Shown one piece after another: positions 58,769-64,000 of a stretch of DNA of 64,000 bases. The DNA is taken from contig JAFXHU010000012.1 in assembly GCA_017533565.1 (NCBI GenBank), positions 1 to 64,000 on the forward strand, given 5' to 3'. Numbering within the stretch: position 1 is the stretch's first letter; every line of letters starts with the position of its first letter. The notes under the pieces were generated by a model. That model was not told the origin of the DNA. It searched no databases and saw only the letters and a program-made list of their open reading frames with translations. The translations under genes were made by a program, and so were the position numbers. The DNA comes from Clostridia bacterium (lineage in GTDB: Bacteria; Bacillota; Clostridia; Oscillospirales; CAG-272).

Positions 58769-59460
58769 TGCTCAAAAAAATACTGAAATACATACTTTAC
58801 TTTACACTTATTACCGCGACGGCAGTACCCGTGTTAACTTTTACCTCCTGCGACAGGAAATACGACGAGGGTGAGGTTATCACCGCGGCAACCGAGCTTC
58901 TCAAAAAAAGCGAAACGCTTAACGTCATTCTTTTCGGCGAGGGGCTTGCCACGGGCGGTACTAATCAGTCGGGAGCGTACAAGGAGGCTGACTTTTATCA
59001 GCTTAACTCTCTTGGCTTTACGACGGTAGTCGAGCTTGAGGGAAAAATCCGCGAGGTTTTTACGGTGGAGTATTCGGATTATGCAATATCCACCGTGCTT
59101 TCCCCCATTCAAATCGACGGAGCTATGGTTTCAAATTCAAGATACTATCAGCTTTACGCCGACGAGGTGAATAAGATTGACCCCGTATGTATTATGGTGC
59201 ATACACAGTATGATTACATTTTCACCGACAAGGTCGTTTACGATTACGAAACCGTAAGGGTAAAGGACGTTAAAAGAAAAACCCTGTTTATTTCGGTTAT
59301 GGCTACCGTAACGAATAAGGAGGGGCAAAGCCAAAGCACCGAGGTTGTTTTCGAGCTTATTGAGGAAAGCGACGGCTGGCGCATTAATACAGGCACGTTT
59401 GTAAACTACAACGCTTACCGCGACAGGTATGAAGAGCTTAAGGACCAGGATTTAAAATAA
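58768..59460 (+). CDS. Predicted lipoprotein, unknown function
   Basis: A 230-residue exported protein. The N-terminal hydrophobic segment (about residues 7-26) ends in VLTFTSCDRK, a plausible lipobox with Cys as the lipid-bearing residue. The rest (about 30-230) is a mixed alpha/beta soluble domain with a conserved-looking stretch VELEGKIREVFTVEYSDY and a C-terminal WRINTGTFVNYN. It resembles no family I recognise. Its start overlaps the gyrA stop by one base, so it depends on the gyrase transcript; the link to gyrase is probably only positional. Confidence 0.8.
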   Translation: MLKKILKYILYFTLITATAVPVLTFTSCDRKYDEGEVITAATELLKKSETLNVILFGEGLATGGTNQSGAYKEADFYQLNSLGFTTVVELEGKIREVFTVEYSDYAISTVLSPIQIDGAMVSNSRYYQLYADEVNKIDPVCIMVHTQYDYIFTDKVVYDYETVRVKDVKRKTLFISVMATVTNKEGQSQSTEVVFELIEESDGWRINTGTFVNYNAYRDRYEELKDQDLK

Positions 59461-59503
59461 CCCCAAAATAAAAACAAAAGTAAAATATAAAGGAGATTTA
59501 GTT

Positions 59504-60058
59504 ATGACCTTCAAAGAAAAACTCGTGAAACTCAGAAAGCTTAAGGGACTTACGCAGGACGAGCTTGCAAGCGCAATCGGCGTTTCCAGACAGGCGGTTT
59601 ACAAGTGGGAGTCGGGACAGTCCTATCCCGAAGTACCGAAGCTTATCGAAATGAAGCTCATTTTCGGCATTTCCATCGACGACCTTCTCGACGAAAATTA
59701 CGAGGTCGTTCTTCCCGAAAAGAAGAAGAGAAAAAGACTTTCGGGCGAGGAGAAAAAGGCAATTGAGGCAAAGGTAGAGGCAGAGGAAGCACCCGCAGAG
59801 GCAGTCGTTGAGGCAACTCCCGCAGAGGAAGCACCCGCAGAGGCGGTTGTTGAGGAAACTCCCGCAGAGGAAGCACCTGCAGAGGCAGTCGTTGAGGCAG
59901 CTCCCGCCGAGGAAGCACCTGCAGAGGCAGTCGTTGAGGCAGCACCCGCAGCAGAGGCAGCTCCCGCAGAGGCAGTTGTTGAGGCAGCACCCGCAGAGGC
60001 GGCAGACGAGCCTGCAAAGAAGAAGGGCTTCTTCGCAAGACTTTTCGGCAACAAGTAA
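59504..60058 (+). CDS. XRE-family HTH protein with Ala/Glu/Pro repeat tail
   Basis: A 184-residue protein. Residues 1-65 form a Cro/CI-type helix-turn-helix (KLVKLRKLKGLTQDELASAI then VSRQAVYKWESG). Residues about 90-165 are a low-complexity repeat of APAEAVVEA-type units, six to seven copies. The last residues are KKKGFFARLFGNK, a basic amphipathic end that could touch the membrane. No sensor domain is seen. GGAG precedes the ATG by about 9 nt. It is 43 bp past the lipoprotein gene. The repeat DNA is nearly identical between units, so copy number may vary between strains. Confidence 0.85.
   Translation: MTFKEKLVKLRKLKGLTQDELASAIGVSRQAVYKWESGQSYPEVPKLIEMKLIFGISIDDLLDENYEVVLPEKKKRKRLSGEEKKAIEAKVEAEEAPAEAVVEATPAEEAPAEAVVEETPAEEAPAEAVVEAAPAEEAPAEAVVEAAPAAEAAPAEAVVEAAPAEAADEPAKKKGFFARLFGNK
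59770..60008 (+). repeat. In-frame tandem repeat within the XRE gene
   Basis: Units of about 42-45 bp, based on GAAGCACCCGCAGAGGCAGT, repeat about five times with small changes and then in shortened form. All lengths are multiples of three, so the frame is kept. Such repeats often expand or shrink by slippage. Confidence 0.85.
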
Positions 60059-60090
60059 TTTTCAAGAAAAAGCATTTTATCGGACAAGCT

Positions 60091-60115
60091 CCCCGCCACG
60101 CCTTTTGTGGCGGGG
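60091..60115 (+). terminator. Hairpin after the XRE gene, without a T run
   Basis: A perfect 9-bp GC-rich stem (60091-60099 with 60107-60115) with a 7-nt loop lies 33 nt past the stop. It is followed by AAATTC rather than T residues, so it may stabilise mRNA ends rather than terminate. Confidence 0.45.
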
Positions 60116-60191
60116 AAATTCAAAAAAACGGAATAATTTTCACTCCCGCGTACAAAATTTGTTTGATATTTATTACGTTGGGAGGAATATA

Positions 60192-60461
60192 ATGGTAAGA
60201 GGATATCAAAAGCGCATAATTCATTTGAAAAACACGGAGAGCGCAGTGTTTGACGAGGCATTCTTTCTCGTAAACGAAAGAAGCTCGAAGGGAATGTGCG
60301 AAAGAGAGCTTATAAGGGAGGCAAACCGTATCGTTGACGATAGCCTCCGCGAAAAGGAAAATCGGGCAAATAAAATAAGGGAGTATTTTTTGCGCGCAGT
60401 ATTTCTTTTTACAGGTGCGGCAATAAGCTCCGCTATTTGGTTTTTGCTAACTTTAGTTTGA
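60192..60461 (+). CDS. Small membrane-anchored protein, 89 residues
   Basis: A short gene with a strong site (GGGAGGAATATA). The soluble N-terminus MVRGYQKRIIHLKNTESAVF is of a type I have seen in hypothetical proteins of Clostridia. It is followed by a charged helix with ERELIREANRIVDDSLREKE, and the C-terminus has one hydrophobic helix (about residues 66-88). It may sit on the inner membrane face. It stands between the XRE gene and RNase J, with no overlap with either. Its function is not known. Confidence 0.75.
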   Translation: MVRGYQKRIIHLKNTESAVFDEAFFLVNERSSKGMCERELIREANRIVDDSLREKENRANKIREYFLRAVFLFTGAAISSAIWFLLTLV

Positions 60462-60625
60462 ATTTTGACACTTTAATTATTTAAGAAAAGTCCCCGAAAA
60501 GGCATCTTTTACGATTTACTTTTTAACACGGGGCGGTACATATTACAAAAAACGAAAGGTAAATGACAGAATACGTTAAAAATCGCGTTAACGGCTTTTG
60601 ACGGTTGCTGTCTTAAGAAAAATAT

Positions 60626-62299
60626 ATGAAAAAAGACAACAGAAAGGGTATGAAGCTGAAGGTAATGTGCCTTGGCGGCATTCAGGAAATCGGAAAGAAT
60701 ATGACCGTGCTTGAATACGGCGAGGATATAGTGGTTATCGACTGCGGTATGGGATTTCCCGACGAGGATATGCCGGGCGTTGACCTCGTAATCCCCGACG
60801 TCAGCTACCTCGTTGAAAACGCACATAAGATTCGCGGCATACTTATCACCCACGGACACGAGGACCATATCGGTGCAGTGCCCTATATTCTCCAGCAAAT
60901 TCACGCGCCTATATACGGCACTCGCCTCTCTCTCGGTATTATTGAGGGAAAGCTTGACGAATACCCCTCCCCCACCGAGCCGGAGCTTTACACCGTGGAG
61001 GCGGGCGACGTAGTTTCACTCGGCGTTTTTAAGGCTGAATTTATTCACGTAAACCACTCGATTGCAGATGCGTGTGCCATTGCAATACGCACGCCCGTCG
61101 GTACCGTTTTTCACACGGGTGACTTCAAAATCGACGTTTCACCAATCGACGGCCATATGATTGACCTTACCCGTATCGGTGAAATTGGCAAGGAGGGGGT
61201 CACGCTTTTGCTTTGCGAGTCAACGAATGCGGAGCGCGCGGGCTTTACCCCGTCGGAGAGGGCTGTCGGCTCTTCTCTTGAGCGTATTTTCGCGCAATAC
61301 GAGGACAGAAGGCTTATTATCGCGACCTTCTCCTCCAACGTCCACAGGGTACAGCAGATTATAGATACCTCCTACCGTCACGGAAGAAAGGTTGCCGTCC
61401 TCGGCAGAAGTATGATAAACGTTATCGGCGCGGCGGCGGAGCTTGGATATATGGAGCTTCCCGACGGGGTGCTTATCGACGTTAACGAAATGAAGCGCTA
61501 TAAGCCCGAGGAGATAACCCTCATCACCACGGGCAGCCAGGGAGAGCCGATGTCGGCACTCTACCGCATTGCATATTCCGAGCATGATAAGGTTAAGCTT
61601 ACTTCAAAGGACGTGGTCGTGCTTTCGGCGCACGCAATTCCGGGTAATGAAAAGCTTGTCGGAAGAATTATAAACGCGCTTGTGCGTAACGGAGTAAAGG
61701 TTGTCAACGATTCGGTGGAGGACGTCCACGTTTCGGGTCACGCCTGCCGCGAGGAGATAAAGCTCCTTATCGGTCTTTTACGTCCAAAGTACTTTATGCC
61801 CATTCACGGCGAATACCGTCATCTCTACGCCAACAAGGATATTGCGGAGTTTATGGGTATTCCGTCGGAGAATATCTTTGTTCCCGACCTCGGCAGAGTT
61901 TTAGAGCTTGATAAGAAAAGGGCGGGCTTTGCTTCGGAGGTACAGGCGGGACACGTCCTCGTTGACGGGGCGGGCGTCGGAGATATCGGAAGCGTTGTGC
62001 TTCGCGACAGAAAGCATCTTGCGGAGGACGGGCTTGTCGTTGTGGTTGCAACGATTGACAACGGACTAATAATTTCGGGTCCCGATATCGTATCCCGCGG
62101 CTTCGTTTACGTAAAGGAGTCGGAGGAGCTTATGCGCGGGGTAAAGGCTGTCGCTATGCAGTCAATCGAGCGTATTCTCTCAAAGCGCATTAACGACTGG
62201 GCGCACATAAAGAACATCATACGCGACGACCTCGCAAAATACATTTACCGCGAAACAAAGCGAAAGCCGATGATTTTGCCCATAATTATGGATATTTGA
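60626..62299 (+). CDS. rnj: Ribonuclease J
   Basis: A 557-residue beta-CASP metallo-beta-lactamase that acts as 5'-3' exonuclease and endonuclease in mRNA turnover and rRNA maturation. The metal motif HGHEDHIG lies near residue 76, a beta-CASP domain follows (about 210-370) and the C-terminal domain is complete, ending LPIIMDI. It is slightly shorter at the N-terminus than many RNase J1 proteins. The first ATG (60626) lacks a strong ribosome binding site; the ATG at 60650 has AAAGG very close. A TTTAACACGGGG copy lies upstream at 60522-60533. Confidence 0.95.
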   Translation: MKKDNRKGMKLKVMCLGGIQEIGKNMTVLEYGEDIVVIDCGMGFPDEDMPGVDLVIPDVSYLVENAHKIRGILITHGHEDHIGAVPYILQQIHAPIYGTRLSLGIIEGKLDEYPSPTEPELYTVEAGDVVSLGVFKAEFIHVNHSIADACAIAIRTPVGTVFHTGDFKIDVSPIDGHMIDLTRIGEIGKEGVTLLLCESTNAERAGFTPSERAVGSSLERIFAQYEDRRLIIATFSSNVHRVQQIIDTSYRHGRKVAVLGRSMINVIGAAAELGYMELPDGVLIDVNEMKRYKPEEITLITTGSQGEPMSALYRIAYSEHDKVKLTSKDVVVLSAHAIPGNEKLVGRIINALVRNGVKVVNDSVEDVHVSGHACREEIKLLIGLLRPKYFMPIHGEYRHLYANKDIAEFMGIPSENIFVPDLGRVLELDKKRAGFASEVQAGHVLVDGAGVGDIGSVVLRDRKHLAEDGLVVVVATIDNGLIISGPDIVSRGFVYVKESEELMRGVKAVAMQSIERILSKRINDWAHIKNIIRDDLAKYIYRETKRKPMILPIIMDI

Positions 62300-62361
62300 T
62301 TGATGGGTTAAGCACCGAAAATAACCCTTCAACTACGGTTAAAAATGGAAAACGTATCAAT

Positions 62362-62949
62362 ATGATAGAGCTTTATATAAAAAAATACCCCTTTGAAAAA
62401 GGGGCTGACAAGCTTGGGCATACCGTTGCATACGGAATGCTTGACGCGCTTTATCGCGAAAAATTTAACACGCCCCCGCCGAAAATAGAAAAAAACGACC
62501 TCGGAAAGCCGTTCTTTACACCCGCGATGGACGGGGATAGCCGCTTTTTTAACATTTCGCACAGCAGGGGCTATGCCGCCGTTTTACTGACCGATATGGG
62601 CGAATGCGGGGTTGATATCGAGCCTGACGCAGACTCTCGAAAAATGGAAAAAATAAAGAGCCGATTTCTTAACAAAAGGCTCAAGCCGGAGGAAATTACA
62701 GCCGAAATTTCGGTGAGGACCGAAGGTTTTTCCGACGGTCTTGCTATTGAGAAATACAGCTTTTGCGACGAAAGCTTAACTCTTGCGGTTGCCGAATGGA
62801 CAATTCTTGAGGCGGTTTTAAAGGCGGACGGCCGTGGCTTTTCGGCTTTTGGTGAAGGAGAAGAGCTTGCCAAAAAAATGCAAAGCGTAACCTTTAAGCT
62901 AACCGACGGTGTAAAAAGCGTTTATTTAACCGCTGCAATAAAAAAATAA
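62362..62949 (+). CDS. 4'-phosphopantetheinyl transferase superfamily protein
   Basis: A 195-residue Sfp-type transferase that moves phosphopantetheine from CoA to a Ser of a carrier protein. The motifs FNISHSRGYAAVLL (about 60), GVDIEPD (about 82, metal-binding Asp and Glu) and AEWTILEAVLKADGRGF (about 150-166) are present. The third motif has TILEA in place of the usual xxKEA, so the Lys is lost while the Glu is kept. The start is the ATG at 62362; an earlier TTG reading overlaps the RNase J stop. It contains a TTTAACACG copy (62464-62472) in frame. The target carrier is unknown. Confidence 0.85.
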   Translation: MIELYIKKYPFEKGADKLGHTVAYGMLDALYREKFNTPPPKIEKNDLGKPFFTPAMDGDSRFFNISHSRGYAAVLLTDMGECGVDIEPDADSRKMEKIKSRFLNKRLKPEEITAEISVRTEGFSDGLAIEKYSFCDESLTLAVAEWTILEAVLKADGRGFSAFGEGEELAKKMQSVTFKLTDGVKSVYLTAAIKK

Positions 62950-62950
62950 T

Positions 62951-63027
62951 AAAAAAGAGAGCATTAATGAAGTGAGTCCAAAAGTTTAGACGCTTTTGGA
63001 GGTGCATATCATAAGCTCTCTTTTTTT
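62951..63027. repeat. Nested inverted repeat, bidirectional terminator or MITE-like element
   Basis: The ends form a 12-bp stem (62951-62962 with 63015-63026), rich in A on the left and T on the right, and an inner 8-bp perfect stem TCCAAAAG/CTTTTGGA (about 62977-63000) nests inside. It lies between two converging genes. The A/T ends fit a bidirectional terminator; the 77-bp size with terminal repeats would also suit a small mobile element. Confidence 0.65.
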
Positions 63028-63054
63028 CACACTTTGATATTGTAAAAGTGAATT

Positions 63055-64000
63055 TTATAATACAGTTGGCAAAAGCCTTATATCATCTCCGTCAAGGAGG
63101 ATGGTTTTATCAGACAAAACGGGGGTCGCACCGATAAGCTTCAGCGAGTATTTATGCGATTTGTACTCGTAATTCAGGCTGTCGCCCGACAGAGCTATTA
63201 CTGTATCCTTCATTTGCGGTGTAAAGCTTACTTTACATTTTGAGAGGGTTATTCCGTCCTCGTCAAAGGTAACGCTGCCCCTGCCAAAGCTTACCGAAAG
63301 AGTGGCTTCGTTTATTGATTGTGTAAAATGGTCGGCACCCGTGTCAAGAATTAAGCCGTAACCACCGTTTGTTTCGCCCCTCTGATACCATGTATCAATT
63401 ATTGGGAGATTCTCGTGAACCGAGTCAAAGGAGGTGCATTTGCTATCAAGATAGGTGTCCTTTACCCTATCGTCAAAAAGATAAAGAGCGCGCAGCGATA
63501 CCCGCCCGTCGTGATAGAAAAGGTTGGCGGTGTATTTTTCGCAGCTGTAATATACCGATTGAACGTCCATACTATCCCAATTTGTAAGCGCAGAGACGCT
63601 CGCGGCGGGGGTGCTTTTATATCTGCTTTTAAACAGCCTTCCCGTTTCACCGACGGTTTTGAATTCAACGTCGCGGGCGAGAAGCTTTTCATATTGCATA
63701 CGCAAGGGGGTTATGATGTCAACGTATGCAAAGCTGTTTTCCTGACCGAGCTGGGTATAAGCCATACCGATGCAATCGTTTGTGTAATAGGTGTCAAAAA
63801 ACCAATCAATAATTTCGGGGTCGCGACCCGCAACCGATGCAGGCTCGAGAGTAAAGACCTTCTGTCCCGTTTTTTTCTGTGCCTCCAAAGAGAGATACTT
63901 ATCCGAATCGTAGTTGTGTATCGGGTCGGGACCGAGAAGTCTGAATACGGGAAGATTGATTCGGGTTTTATCCCCTCCCGGTGTAAATACGTTGTTTCGT
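63055..64000 (-). CDS. Unrecognised protein, C-terminal part (gene runs off the window)
   Basis: A reading frame of at least 314 codons open at the right edge. The visible part has YDSDKYLSLEAQKKTGQKVF, then IIDWFFDTYYTNDCIGMAYT and QLGQENSFAYVDIITPLR, with regular beta-rich sequence after. The wording LPVFRLLGPDPIHNY before it resembles uncharacterised proteins of gut Clostridia, perhaps sugar-active enzymes; that is inference. The C-terminal 150 residues look like a beta-sandwich with DDIRLLPTVL at the end. No start is visible. Confidence 0.6.
   Translation of the reverse strand, partial: RNNVFTPGGDKTRINLPVFRLLGPDPIHNYDSDKYLSLEAQKKTGQKVFTLEPASVAGRDPEIIDWFFDTYYTNDCIGMAYTQLGQENSFAYVDIITPLRMQYEKLLARDVEFKTVGETGRLFKSRYKSTPAASVSALTNWDSMDVQSVYYSCEKYTANLFYHDGRVSLRALYLFDDRVKDTYLDSKCTSFDSVHENLPIIDTWYQRGETNGGYGLILDTGADHFTQSINEATLSVSFGRGSVTFDEDGITLSKCKVSFTPQMKDTVIALSGDSLNYEYKSHKYSLKLIGATPVLSDKTILLDGDDIRLLPTVL

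Noticed and set aside
60564..60602. A 12-codon leader peptide upstream of RNase J
   Set aside because: A start with AAAGG nearby exists, but the peptide has no regulatory codon run and no attenuator hairpin follows.

Overview
The window looks like the replication-origin region of an anaerobic, spore-forming member of the Clostridia, probably an uncultured gut-type species. Three things point there: the order dnaA-dnaN-recF-remB-gyrB-gyrA; several endospore genes (spoVAC/AD/AE, a spoVAF-like gene, spoIIE and the dipicolinate synthase pair dpaA-dpaB); and polysaccharide-degrading functions (a GH2 beta-galactosidase, a secreted heparinase II/III-type lyase and a 2068-residue secreted esterase-like protein). 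No rRNA, tRNA, insertion sequence, prophage or CRISPR array was seen. The genus cannot be fixed from the sequence alone.

Layout. 0-11 kb: heparinase-like lyase, spoVAF-like gene, a TIM-barrel sugar isomerase/epimerase with its own near-consensus promoter, and a eukaryote-like ileS behind a T-box leader. 11-21 kb: P-type ATPase with a PAP2 phosphatase, an MBL-fold protein whose metal motif is lost, a degenerate macro-domain/HTH gene followed by a VWA gene, a U32 peptidase with a structured leader, and dpaA-dpaB. 21-31 kb: a 57-residue membrane protein, birA, lacZ with a 44-residue peptide gene, spoIIE, and the conserved ACT/UPF0210 pair. 31-46 kb: truB, addA, alaS, then a convergent unit holding the giant secreted protein and a second small peptide gene, with a divergent AraC regulator. 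46-64 kb: pyrR, spoVAC-AD-AE, the dnaA-to-gyrA block with a likely oriC between dnaA and dnaN, a lipoprotein, an XRE protein with an Ala/Glu/Pro repeat tail, RNase J, a phosphopantetheinyl transferase and an unidentified partial gene.

The most unusual material is non-coding. Two arrays of triloop mini-hairpins with a period near 23 nt, different but self-complementary stems and a constant linker sit in the sense 5' leaders of ileS and gyrB; the gyrB array also supplies the last codons of remB. Two leader elements, before the U32 and VWA genes, share the same three-stem asymmetric fold with covarying stems and conserved joints. A motif TTTAACACG recurs far above chance and almost always on the plus strand. 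Two paralogous small peptides (44 and 53 residues) each follow a large carbohydrate-active gene. GyrA carries Ala and Gly at the two positions that usually anchor fluoroquinolones.
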